Assembly (NCBI GenBank): GCA_944324655.1
Contig: CALUXF010000006.1
Location: 1-64,000 of the forward strand
DNA from: Candidatus Avelusimicrobium aviculae
Lineage (GTDB): Bacteria > Elusimicrobiota > Elusimicrobia > Elusimicrobiales > Elusimicrobiaceae
Length of the DNA stretch: 64,000 nucleotides
Direction: 5' to 3'
Within the stretch, counting starts at the first letter, position 1; the number at the start of each line of letters is the position of its first letter. Shown in pieces: positions 23,992 to 32,054 of the stretch. The notes beneath the pieces were generated by a model. That model saw only the letters and a program-made list of their open reading frames with translations, ran no database searches and was not told the origin of the DNA. The position numbers were made by a program, and so were the translations under genes.

Positions 23992-25770
23992 ATGCATACC
24001 GCACTGACTATATTAAATTTGCTGGGAGGGCTGGCCATCTTTTTAACTGGCATGAAAATGATGAGCGACGGACTGCAAAAAGTGTCCGGCGATAAGATGC
24101 GCCAATTATTGGGCATCGCCACCACCAACCGTTTTGCCGCCACCGCCTGCGGGCTATTGGTTACCTCTATCATTCAATCCTCCAGCGCCACCACGGTAAT
24201 GGTAGTGGGGTTTGCCAGCGCGGGGCTGCTTAATTTATACCAATCCTTAGGCGTTATTTTTGGGGCCAATATCGGTACCACCATGACAGCCTGGATTGTA
24301 AGCTTGTTTGGGTTTAAAATACAAATATCCCTCTTTGCTTTGCCAGTAATAGCAGTAGGTTTCTTTGCCCAGTTTATACCGCGCGTGCCGGCTATCAGAA
24401 GGACGGGTGAAGCTTTACTGGGCTTTGGGTTGTTGTTCTTGGGGTTGGACCTCATGAAAAACACCATACCGGCCGATTTTGCCCAAAATCCGCAGGTAAT
24501 GGAGTGGATTTCAAAATTCCGCCCGGACAATTTACTTAACCTCTTAACGCTTATCGCCACCGGCACGGTGCTTACCGTGATATTGCAGTCTTCCAGCGCC
24601 GTTATGGCCATGACGCTTACCTGCGCCGCCGCCGGAATTATTGATTTTCCCACCTCATGCGCCCTTGTGCTGGGGGAGAACATCGGCACCACTATTACGG
24701 CTAATTTGGCCGCCATTGGCGCCAATAAAACAGCCAGAAGGGCGGCGGTAGGCCACTCACTATTTAATATTTTAGGCGTGGTGTGGGCTGTTATTTTATT
24801 CCGCCATTTTATTAGTTTGGTGGATTGGGTGGTTCCGGGCAGCCCTTATGTGAAAGATCCTAATGCCTTAACGGCGGTGTTGCCTTACCACATTTCAGCT
24901 TTCCATTCTATTTTCAACGTACTCAACACCCTTATCATGCTGCCGTTGCTTAAACAATTGGCCGCATTAACCTTGCTGATCTTCCCCAAAACCAAACGCG
25001 AAGACAACAAACAAACCGAACTTATTTATTTGTCCACCCGGTTTGCCAATACGCCGGAATTGGCGTTGGTTGCCGTACGCAATGAAGTAGAACGCATGAT
25101 GAGCTTTGTTACCAAAATTACAGACAAAGTAATGCACGCCGTAAAAGTGGAAGATGAAAAAATGTTCGTGCGGCTGGTGGAAGACGTAAAAGAAGCCGAA
25201 AAAACAACCGACGTGTTGGAACACAAAATAAATATCTATTTAACCCAGCTTTCCCACGGCAACTTATCGCGCGATGCCGTGGCGCATGTATGGTCTTTAT
25301 TTGACGTGATAAACAGCATTGAGCGCATGGGAGACTGCGGGGAGAAAATCGCCCGCATATTGGAAAAATTCCACACCAAGCAGGCTTTCTCTCAAGCGGA
25401 TATAGACAATATAGAAGAAATTGCCAAGCTGACCAAAGAAATCACCCGTGAAACCCGCAAAGCCATTGTGTTTGTGCAACACCCCACGGGAGAATCCGCC
25501 AAAGAAGCCAACGAAATTTTGGCTCAGGCCGCCGCGCGGGAAGAAGAGTTAAACGCGCTGCGCAAAAAATTGCTTAAAGACCGCAGCACCCGCTATTATG
25601 AGGGGGAAGAAGCCAGCCCGGACTTTATCACCGCCTATTCCGATATATTAAGCAATTTTGAAAGAATAGGGGATTACGCCCTGCGCGTAACGGAAAACAT
25701 TTTGGGGGCGCGTTCCCCGGAACACGGCACCAAATACATCACCGTGCCCAGTAAGGAGAAACACGCATGA
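23992..25770 (+). CDS. Na/Pi cotransporter family protein with PhoU-like C-terminus
   Basis: A 592-residue membrane protein. The two inverted repeats of the NptA/PNaS family each hold the signature Gln-Ser-Ser-Ser: VTSIIQSSSATTVMV and LTVILQSSSAVMAMT. About nine TM helices lie in residues 1-330. Residues about 350-560 are helical and PhoU-like (ERMMSFVTKITDKV, RIGDYALRVTENILG). It probably imports phosphate with sodium. CGGAGG precedes the ATG. The next gene overlaps by four bases. Confidence 0.92.
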   Translation: MHTALTILNLLGGLAIFLTGMKMMSDGLQKVSGDKMRQLLGIATTNRFAATACGLLVTSIIQSSSATTVMVVGFASAGLLNLYQSLGVIFGANIGTTMTAWIVSLFGFKIQISLFALPVIAVGFFAQFIPRVPAIRRTGEALLGFGLLFLGLDLMKNTIPADFAQNPQVMEWISKFRPDNLLNLLTLIATGTVLTVILQSSSAVMAMTLTCAAAGIIDFPTSCALVLGENIGTTITANLAAIGANKTARRAAVGHSLFNILGVVWAVILFRHFISLVDWVVPGSPYVKDPNALTAVLPYHISAFHSIFNVLNTLIMLPLLKQLAALTLLIFPKTKREDNKQTELIYLSTRFANTPELALVAVRNEVERMMSFVTKITDKVMHAVKVEDEKMFVRLVEDVKEAEKTTDVLEHKINIYLTQLSHGNLSRDAVAHVWSLFDVINSIERMGDCGEKIARILEKFHTKQAFSQADIDNIEEIAKLTKEITRETRKAIVFVQHPTGESAKEANEILAQAAAREEELNALRKKLLKDRSTRYYEGEEASPDFITAYSDILSNFERIGDYALRVTENILGARSPEHGTKYITVPSKEKHA

Positions 25771-26102
25771 ACTTCCGCCCAGCCGATTTTCTGCAAGACG
25801 TAAAAACCCTGTTCGCCATGCTGTGGGCGTCCGTTAAAGGGAAGTATAAATTTCCTTGGGGGCCGGTTTTGCTGACCCTTGTGTGTGCGGTATACGTAAT
25901 CAGCCCCGTAGACATACTGCCGGAAGTCATGCCCCTGCTAGGCATTACAGATGACGGAGCTTTCATCGTGCTGGTACTGGCCCTGTGGCAAAAAAGCATT
26001 AAAGCGTACCGCCAAAGCCTGGCCCAACCCACAGACAAAGACCAAGTGATAGACACCCAGGCGTACAAAACGGACAGCGCCCCTGAAAAAAAAGACCAAT
26101 AA
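25767..26102 (+). CDS. DUF1232 (YkvA-type) membrane protein
   Basis: A 111-residue protein starting in an ATGA overlap with the Na/Pi cotransporter. The core VYVISPVDILPEVMPLLGITDD followed by a hydrophobic helix is the DUF1232 signature. The polar tail ends in a Lys/Asp-rich stretch. Function of the family is unknown; translational coupling suggests a link to the transporter or envelope. Confidence 0.85.
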   Translation: MNFRPADFLQDVKTLFAMLWASVKGKYKFPWGPVLLTLVCAVYVISPVDILPEVMPLLGITDDGAFIVLVLALWQKSIKAYRQSLAQPTDKDQVIDTQAYKTDSAPEKKDQ

Positions 26103-26121
26103 TACCGCTTCTCTATCCTTA

Positions 26122-26152
26122 AAAACCGCCGGAAAATAACGGTGGTTTTTTT
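26122..26152 (+). terminator. Terminator after the DUF1232 gene
   Basis: AAAACCGCC and GGTGGTTTT with a T-run. The AsmA promoter starts directly afterwards. Confidence 0.8.
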
Positions 26153-26168
26153 CGTTTTTTCAAAGTGA

Positions 26169-26174
26169 TATAAT
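26169..26174 (+). promoter_or_regulatory. Extended -10 box of the AsmA gene, leaderless start
   Basis: TGATATAAT is an extended -10 with consensus TATAAT at 26169-26174. Eight bases separate it from the ATG at 26183 and no ribosome site exists, so transcription should start at or next to the ATG. Confidence 0.6.
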
Positions 26175-26182
26175 AAACGTAT

Positions 26183-28498
26183 ATGAAAAAACTAATCAAA
26201 ATCTTGCTTGTGTGCGGGATAACGTTGGTTGTCCTGCTGGCGGCGGGTTTGGTGACGTTAAAAGTCATGTTCCCGCCGGAAAAGCTCAAAGCCATGGCCG
26301 AGAGCTACACAAAAGAGAATTTCCACCGGGAAATATCTTTTGACGGCGTTTCTTTCAATTTGATTGGGGTAACGTTAGACAATTTCGCTTTGTCAGAAGA
26401 AAGCACCTTTGAACAGGGCACCTTCGTAAAAGCGGACAAATTGCAGGTAAAAGTGGCGTTAAGACCGCTTTTCCAAAAGAAAATAGAAGTCCGCCGGGTG
26501 ATTTTGGACGGGCTGGAAGTAAACGTGGTAAAACAGGCGGACGGCAGCTTTAATTTTGATTCGCTGGTTGCCGGCTCTTCCTCTTCCGCCGAGGAGCAGC
26601 CCCAAGCCGCCCAGGAAGCTTCCGCTCCTGCAAACTTGGACCTAACCATAGAAAAAATCAGCATTACCGATTGCGCCTTCTCCTACAAAGACCTGCAAAC
26701 GGGGATGAACGCCTCCGTAGACAAATTAAACCTGGAAATACGGGATTTTGATTTGGCTAACCCGTTCTCTTTTAAGCTGGATTTCACCATGGGTTATCAA
26801 GACGCGGCCTCCGGTATGGATATGACTATTCCCGTAACGGTAGACACGGTGGTGTCTTTGGCCAATTTAGACATGCAGCAAGCCTATATTACCGTAAAGG
26901 GGATTAGCGCTTCTTACAAAACCGTCCGGTTCCTGTTAACCGGGGGGGTAAAAAATTTTATGGCCCCGGTGGTGGATTTGACCGGCTCTCTTACCGGCAT
27001 TAATAACACCACGTTTGAGGAATTCCTGCCGGATTTGCCCTCTTTTAATCTGCCGCAAATTACGGTAAACGTGCAAGCCTCGGCCGATATAGAAAAAAGC
27101 CAGGCCGTTATCCAGCAAATTAAGCTGGGGATATTAAACTCCGGCATTACGGCTTCCGGCAATGCCTCCTGGGCAAGCGCCACGCCTACCTATAACATTA
27201 CCGGCAATATGGCCATTGCCTTGGCTGAAGCCGTGCAAATGACCGATACCGTGGCGGACTTTAAACCGCAAGGCCAAATTTTAGGCACCTTTACCGCTAC
27301 GGATAAGTTAGACGGCAAAGACGTGCGCGGCAATATTACGTTAAAAGACGTAAGCGTCATGTATGAACCGGTAACCGCGTCCGCCTTAAACGGGGTCATC
27401 AATATCGCCTCGGTGGACGATATTTCCTGCGCGTCTTTAACCGGGCTTTTAAACGGTGAAAAATTCACCTCTTCCTTCTCTTACAAAAATATTCAGGAAG
27501 TAATGAATATTGTGTTTAATTTGGATTTATCCAAATTTAAATTAGACAGCCTGCCGGCCGCCCAAACCTCCGCCGTACAGGAAGAAGGAACCCAAACCGA
27601 AGCGGCACCCGCTGAGCAAAACGCGGCGGAGACGGCACCGGCTCCAACCGAGGAACCCCAACCGGCCGCCACCGCCCAAGCGGACGGCCCGGAAACCTAT
27701 ATGAATATCCAGGCCAACGTAAAAGTGGGGGAAGTGCAAGTTCCGTTCTTCACCACCCAGGGCTTTGCCATTAACGCTAACTTAACTTCCGTAAGCCCCA
27801 GCATGAAGAAAGCCAACGGACAGGTTTCTTTTACCTTGCAGCCCGGCGCCATTACGGATTTGGACTCTTTCGTAAAAGAAAACAAAATAGTCAAAATCCT
27901 GCTGCTGCCTATTAACATCATCAACCGGGTGGCCAAAGTGTTAAATATTGACTTGTTCCCGGCGGAAAACTCCGCCCAGAAGGGTCAAATTTCTTACGAC
28001 GCGGCCGAAGGCGTATACAACTTTGTAAACGGTGTGATGACGGTGGAAAAAACGACCTTAACCTCTAAATTAACCAACATCAATGGTTCCGGTAAGGTAG
28101 ATTTTCCGCAAGATAACATTGATATGAAAGTATCCGCCACCGTGCTGACCAGCCAGACCCCCATTGTGATTAAAATTACGGGGCCGGTGGAAAATCCGTC
28201 CGGTAAATTGGACGTGTTAAATACCGTAGGCTCCCTGGTGGGGGGGTTGTTAAGCACACAAACGCCCGGAAACCTCGTTAGCGGGGCCGCCAGCACCGCC
28301 GGGGCCGTTGCCACCGGCGCGGTAAAAACTACCGGCAAAGTGGCCGAAACGGCCGTTAAAACCGGTACCACCGTAGTAAAAGGCACCGTTGGGGTGGCCA
28401 GTGATACTGTAAAAGGCACTGTAAACACCGCCAAAGATGCTTTAAAAGGCATTGGTTCTTTGTTTAAAAAGAAGGACGATAAAGAAGAAAAGAAATAA
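26183..28498 (+). CDS. AsmA-family envelope protein with LEA-like amphipathic tail
   Basis: A 771-residue protein with one N-terminal TM helix (LIKILLVCGITLVVLLAAGLV) and a long beta-rich periplasmic part of AsmA/DUF748 type, which in related proteins forms bridges carrying lipids between the two membranes. DVSVMYEPVTASALNGVI and the C-terminal INGSGKVDFPQDNIDMKVSA fit the AsmA C-terminal region. Residues about 520-550 are Ala/Glu/Pro-rich. The last 70 residues contain alternating Ala, Val, Thr and Lys steps (VKTTGKVAETAVKTGTTVV) like 11-residue LEA repeats, then a Lys-rich end. It is a single-gene unit between two terminators. Confidence 0.85.
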   Translation: MKKLIKILLVCGITLVVLLAAGLVTLKVMFPPEKLKAMAESYTKENFHREISFDGVSFNLIGVTLDNFALSEESTFEQGTFVKADKLQVKVALRPLFQKKIEVRRVILDGLEVNVVKQADGSFNFDSLVAGSSSSAEEQPQAAQEASAPANLDLTIEKISITDCAFSYKDLQTGMNASVDKLNLEIRDFDLANPFSFKLDFTMGYQDAASGMDMTIPVTVDTVVSLANLDMQQAYITVKGISASYKTVRFLLTGGVKNFMAPVVDLTGSLTGINNTTFEEFLPDLPSFNLPQITVNVQASADIEKSQAVIQQIKLGILNSGITASGNASWASATPTYNITGNMAIALAEAVQMTDTVADFKPQGQILGTFTATDKLDGKDVRGNITLKDVSVMYEPVTASALNGVINIASVDDISCASLTGLLNGEKFTSSFSYKNIQEVMNIVFNLDLSKFKLDSLPAAQTSAVQEEGTQTEAAPAEQNAAETAPAPTEEPQPAATAQADGPETYMNIQANVKVGEVQVPFFTTQGFAINANLTSVSPSMKKANGQVSFTLQPGAITDLDSFVKENKIVKILLLPINIINRVAKVLNIDLFPAENSAQKGQISYDAAEGVYNFVNGVMTVEKTTLTSKLTNINGSGKVDFPQDNIDMKVSATVLTSQTPIVIKITGPVENPSGKLDVLNTVGSLVGGLLSTQTPGNLVSGAASTAGAVATGAVKTTGKVAETAVKTGTTVVKGTVGVASDTVKGTVNTAKDALKGIGSLFKKKDDKEEKK

Positions 28499-28521
28499 AA
28501 CTTAGGCCTTTGATTGTACAC

Positions 28522-28556
28522 AAAACCCCCGTTTGAAAACTCTCAAACGGGGGTTT
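28522..28556 (+). terminator. Terminator of the AsmA gene
   Basis: Long arms AAACCCCCGTTTGA and TCAAACGGGGGTTT with a short loop. Confidence 0.9.
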
Positions 28557-28790
28557 ATTAAAAATAGATATATATTAATCTACCCAATAGTTTTAAAATA
28601 AAACAACCGATACCTTCCTAGAGAAAATAAATTATCAATTTTCTTTCATCTGACACCCCTAAATTTCTCTAAGTTCTCCATTAATTAATATCATAGCATC
28701 CCGATGTATTCCATACATCTCATTAAACTTTAATTAATAAAAACACATAGAATTCCTTAATAGTCTTCTTTTCCAATATTTTTATCATAC

Positions 28791-28826
28791 AAAAAGGCCT
28801 CAGCTTTTTACGGCTGAGGCCTTTTA
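28791..28826 (-). terminator. Terminator of the Cys-rich repeat protein gene
   Basis: AAAAGGCCTCAGC and GGCTGAGGCCTTTT form a long hairpin; the minus strand then runs into T residues. Confidence 0.9.
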
Positions 28827-28850
28827 AGCTTTCAAACACTATGCAAGATG

Positions 28851-30692
28851 TTAGTTAGCTACAGCACATTTCAAGCCACTTCTTTCAACATGACACCAGC
28901 TATCAGTACTAGCGGCTACAGGCCCACAACTGCTCCAACATGTCCTTCCTTTGCTCGAGCAACTACCACCAGAGCGGGCGCCTAACTCAGAACAAGTCAT
29001 ATCACTGCTCATAAAGATATCAGTCAAGCATTTCGAAGTACCACTAGGGATTTCAGCGCATTTTTTATTCACAACCTTCTTTTCGGAATTGGACTGCCAA
29101 ACCAATTTCTCTTCTTCCTTACAGGTATCAGAGGTCAATTCCCAAGTGCATTTATCTAAGCTGGTGTTATATTTATACGTCTTCGAACCCGTATACCCGG
29201 CAGGGCAGCTTTCTGTTCTCGTTAAGTTAGAAGGCTGGCCCGCACATCTGCAGCTACTCGTGCTTCCATAGCTCCAAGAGCAAGTATCGTGGTTGTACGT
29301 ATCCGTTATTGTTCCAGTCCATTTACTGTTCTCACTAGAGCAGTAACGCGTCTTCGTGCTGGTCCCGCTGTATTGTTTCTTTGGTGCCCCCGCACTGGAA
29401 CCGCAGTAGCAGTCTTCATCATAATACTGGTCCCAATAGCAGTTCCCTTTGCCATAATAGTAACGGGCCGTAATCGTTCCGTCATATTTGCTGCCCCATT
29501 TGCTGTCCGTAGAGCAGCTTCTCGTTTTATCCTCATAACCGCTCGTGCGCCCACTGGAAGGAGCGTCCGCTCTCGTTGTGCTGCAATAGCAGTTGGCGCT
29601 TTCATTCCATTTGCAGTTGGCAAAATCATACGTGCCGCTTATCGTCCCGTCATATTTGTTGCCGTAACCCAATATCTTGTCATACCGGCAGCTGCGGCTG
29701 CGGCTGGCACTCGCCTCGTTTACCATGTTCCCGTTTATGGCACCGCTCTTAAAACGCGGGTTACCATATTTCTGGTCAAACGTAGTCGCCGTGCTGTCAT
29801 TATAACTCCCGCTGCTGTACCCTTCGCACTGGCAATTGTGGTGGGACGGAATAGACGTCCATTTCACCCATTTCTCCCAATTGCTCGTATTCTCATACCC
29901 TTTCGGGTCCGCTTCATACCATTTGCACGTGTCATAATTAAAACGCCAAAAAATAGTGCCTACTCTGCGCTCGCTAGGGCTTTCCTGAGAAGAACACGTC
30001 TGCGTGTTCCATTCATTGGTACAATGCCGCGAACTAAACGGACTTACCGAGTTCCCGCAGCGGCATTCCCCACCACGTTTGTCCGTACGTATCGGATAAG
30101 AAGTAAATTCCGTTGTCCCGTCCTTAATAACCCCTTTGTTCTCATCCACTTTAAAATTATAACGATAATCGTCTGTGGAGCCTCTCCAGTGCACATCCGA
30201 CCCTACCAAGCTCTGCGCAGGATACACAATGTGCGTGCTCCCGCCTATCGTCATGCTCGGTATGTCCGCCGCTATAAAAGTGCTCCCCGCGTTAATATTC
30301 GTAGACGCGGCTACCGTTATATCCTGCGGATTGGCGCTGTTGGCTAATAAACGCCCTCCTAACAAACTGCCACCAGACCCTACTTCCAAACCGTCCGCTT
30401 CCGTTATCTGGTAATTCAGTTTATTAGTGGCGCTTCCCGCTCGCGCGTCAGACCCGGTAAGACGAAGCTCGTTCATCTTTACCATCCCCTGCACGTCTAT
30501 CTTACCCGTGCTCACGGATGTATTACAAAAGTTAACAAAAAGCGTCTTAGAGGCACGCTCTTCATTTAACGATTCCACCTGCGCAAACGCACCGATGGGT
30601 TGTGACAGTACCGTCACGAATTTCAACTCTTCCGCTTGTATTACTGCCACTCCAAGCGAAATCAGTGCCATACTGGTTAATATTTTTTTCAT
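28851..30692 (-). CDS. Exported Cys-rich protein with five CxC...CxW repeats
   Basis: Not a family I recognise. The 613-residue product has a signal peptide (MKKILTSMALISLGVAVIQA) and a Ser/Thr/Gly-rich, strand-rich region to about residue 205. Five diverged repeats follow. Each opens with CxC (Cys210/212, 287/289, 368/370, 428/430, 481/483), has an internal Arg-x-Cys and Gly-x-Ile step, and closes with CxW (Cys256, 360, 418, 471, 515 with Trp two residues on). Repeats shorten from about 77 to about 50 residues. A Cys-rich end domain (residues 545-613) with at least ten Cys follows. Many disulfides suggest a surface or extracellular protein, perhaps an adhesin or pilus-associated subunit. It is a single gene with its own structured leader and a strong terminator. 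Confidence 0.8.
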   Translation of the reverse strand: MKKILTSMALISLGVAVIQAEELKFVTVLSQPIGAFAQVESLNEERASKTLFVNFCNTSVSTGKIDVQGMVKMNELRLTGSDARAGSATNKLNYQITEADGLEVGSGGSLLGGRLLANSANPQDITVAASTNINAGSTFIAADIPSMTIGGSTHIVYPAQSLVGSDVHWRGSTDDYRYNFKVDENKGVIKDGTTEFTSYPIRTDKRGGECRCGNSVSPFSSRHCTNEWNTQTCSSQESPSERRVGTIFWRFNYDTCKWYEADPKGYENTSNWEKWVKWTSIPSHHNCQCEGYSSGSYNDSTATTFDQKYGNPRFKSGAINGNMVNEASASRSRSCRYDKILGYGNKYDGTISGTYDFANCKWNESANCYCSTTRADAPSSGRTSGYEDKTRSCSTDSKWGSKYDGTITARYYYGKGNCYWDQYYDEDCYCGSSAGAPKKQYSGTSTKTRYCSSENSKWTGTITDTYNHDTCSWSYGSTSSCRCAGQPSNLTRTESCPAGYTGSKTYKYNTSLDKCTWELTSDTCKEEEKLVWQSNSEKKVVNKKCAEIPSGTSKCLTDIFMSSDMTCSELGARSGGSCSSKGRTCWSSCGPVAASTDSWCHVERSGLKCAVAN

Positions 30693-30710
30693 GGTTGTAT
30701 ACGCCCCTTT

Positions 30711-30777
30711 GAGAATTTAACGGTTAAACCGTCTAAACGGCCATACAAAAAAGCATGGCAGAGTTGCACAAATTCTC
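30711..30777 (-). promoter_or_regulatory. Foldable 5' leader element of the Cys-rich protein gene
   Basis: On the minus strand, perfect 8-base outer arms GAGAATTT and AAATTCTC (30777-30770 and 30718-30711) enclose two hairpins. One is GCCATGC/GTATGGC around six T residues (30759-30740). The other lies in the CCGT-TTAG-ACGG / CGGTTTAACCG region (30740-30721). This is a three-way-junction fold. A ribosome site (AAAGGGG) follows directly. Function is unknown. Confidence 0.5.
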
Positions 30778-30784
30778 GTAGTTT

Positions 30785-30814
30785 ATGCTATCAAAAAAAC
30801 AAACATAATGTAAA
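30785..30814 (-). promoter_or_regulatory. Promoter of the Cys-rich protein gene
   Basis: TTTACA (30814-30809) and TAGCAT (30790-30785) are 18 bases apart on the minus strand. The predicted start at about 30778 coincides with the beginning of the foldable leader. Confidence 0.45.
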
Positions 30815-30939
30815 GAGTTTTCTATTTATAAAACCCTCCCGGCATCTTAAACAGCTGCATTACTTAATAATATAACAAAAAGAAAGAAAATTTCTAGTCC
30901 TTAATTATAAAATTTTTTATTTCCCGCTTTAAACAAAAT

Positions 30940-30964
30940 AAAAACTCCCCGGTGAGGGGAGTTT
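30940..30964 (-). terminator. Terminator of the proline-rich protein gene
   Basis: AAACTCCCC and GGGGAGTTT around a five-base loop; the minus strand continues as TTTTATTTTG. Confidence 0.85.
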
Positions 30965-30970
30965 GAAAAC

Positions 30971-31870
30971 TTATTTTTCCGGTGCTTCTTCCGGTTTTTC
31001 TTCGGGATTATCCGGCTGATTTCCGGTAGGGCCTAATTGCGTGCCGGACTCGTCAGAACTTCCCTCCGGGTTAGAAGAATCAGCAGAGGAATCTCCGGCC
31101 GGAGGCGGATTAGAGGCATCCGAACCGCCGGTAGGAGCTTTGTCCCCAGGTTTAGCGGAAGGACGCGCCGGCCCCGGGCGATGATGCGGCACAGACGGGC
31201 CGGGACGTTTGCCTGGAAACGCAGCCGGAGGAGCGGGCGGCGGGGGCGGCGGCGGAGGCGGAGGCATCATGCTCATTCCTCTAGACGAAAACAACGGATC
31301 TCCCGCAAAGAAAACTTTCATGTCCCCATTGAACTTAATGGCGGCCACCGTTTTGCGCGCTACCCAGCGGGCACGTCTGGAAGAACGGGATTCCTTCTTA
31401 ATGGTTCTTTCCAAATCAGCCACTTGCATTCTAAAAGCATTCAATGAGTGGCGTCTCATATTAATTTGATGAGCAAAAATCGCGCGGGCGCGGGCATTTA
31501 AAAATACCCAGCGGCGGCGGTAGACACGTTGGTCATGCGCAATGCCTTCCTGCAGCTCTTTCAAATCTTTTTTAAAGGTGCGCAGATTTTCTTTCGCCAT
31601 CGCCAACTGGTCTTTACGCAAGCGGGCCACTTGTTTAGACAAGTCCTTTTTAGCCTCTCCTGCTTTATAAGAACCGGGTTTGGCTTTTTTATATTTCCGC
31701 ACAAAGCGTTTAATCTTTGCTTCATGGCGTTTAAAACGCACGTCCCAATCCGCATCCATCATCACGGGTTTAGCCGGAAAAGGCGGGGGAGGGGGCATCT
31801 TCGGGCCGGGAGCGGCAAAGACGGGCCCAAACACCCCAACAGACAATACAAACAGAAATAACTTCTTCAT
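30971..31870 (-). CDS. Exported coiled-coil, proline-rich protein of unknown function
   Basis: A 299-residue protein, family unrecognised. The signal peptide is MKKLFLFVLSVGVFGPVFA, followed by a Pro-rich stretch (PKMPPPPPFP). Residues about 40-180 are strongly basic and helical (VARLRKDQLAMAKENLRTF), probably a coiled coil. A run of ten Pro residues near position 205 is followed by a disordered Pro/Gly/Ser tail that turns acidic (NPEEKPEEAPEK). AGGAGG lies ten bases before the ATG. The basic helical part with an extended tail suggests binding to a polyanion (LPS, peptidoglycan or DNA), but this is only inference. Confidence 0.7.
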   Translation of the reverse strand: MKKLFLFVLSVGVFGPVFAAPGPKMPPPPPFPAKPVMMDADWDVRFKRHEAKIKRFVRKYKKAKPGSYKAGEAKKDLSKQVARLRKDQLAMAKENLRTFKKDLKELQEGIAHDQRVYRRRWVFLNARARAIFAHQINMRRHSLNAFRMQVADLERTIKKESRSSRRARWVARKTVAAIKFNGDMKVFFAGDPLFSSRGMSMMPPPPPPPPPPAPPAAFPGKRPGPSVPHHRPGPARPSAKPGDKAPTGGSDASNPPPAGDSSADSSNPEGSSDESGTQLGPTGNQPDNPEEKPEEAPEK

Positions 31871-32054
31871 TTGAGCGTCCCTCCTGTAAGAGCGTTAAAC
31901 ATAAATAAATACGCATCCTCTGCCACGGCGGATGACTATTTATTTTAGTTTCTAACCACAACATCTTTTTTACAAACTAACACGCAATCCCTCCTCTTTT
32001 ACTCAATAAAGAGGAAGAGCAACTTCCGTATCAATAATATAATATAATAAAGAT

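Larger units (their letters stand above)
28499..28850. other. AT-rich intergenic stretch between converging genes
   Basis: About 350 bases without a gene. Both ends hold terminators (28522-28556 and 28791-28826). The middle (about 28560-28790) is clearly more AT-rich than the neighbours and shows no ORF of note, repeat or RNA that I can recognise. Confidence 0.7.

Noticed and set aside
28560-28790. AT-rich interval as a possible mobile-element scar or origin
   Set aside because: No terminal repeats, transposase remnant or DnaA-type boxes found by eye.
29289-30347. A 352-codon open frame on the plus strand, antisense to the Cys-rich protein gene
   Set aside because: It is rich in Arg, Ala, Ile and Val with no family features, signal or ribosome site. 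It is explained by the codon use of the opposite gene, which has a signal peptide and repeats.
31209-31260. GGC/GGA-rich tract as a possible microsatellite or CRISPR-like repeat
   Set aside because: It encodes the poly-proline run of the exported protein; there are no spaced repeats. No CRISPR array was seen in the window.
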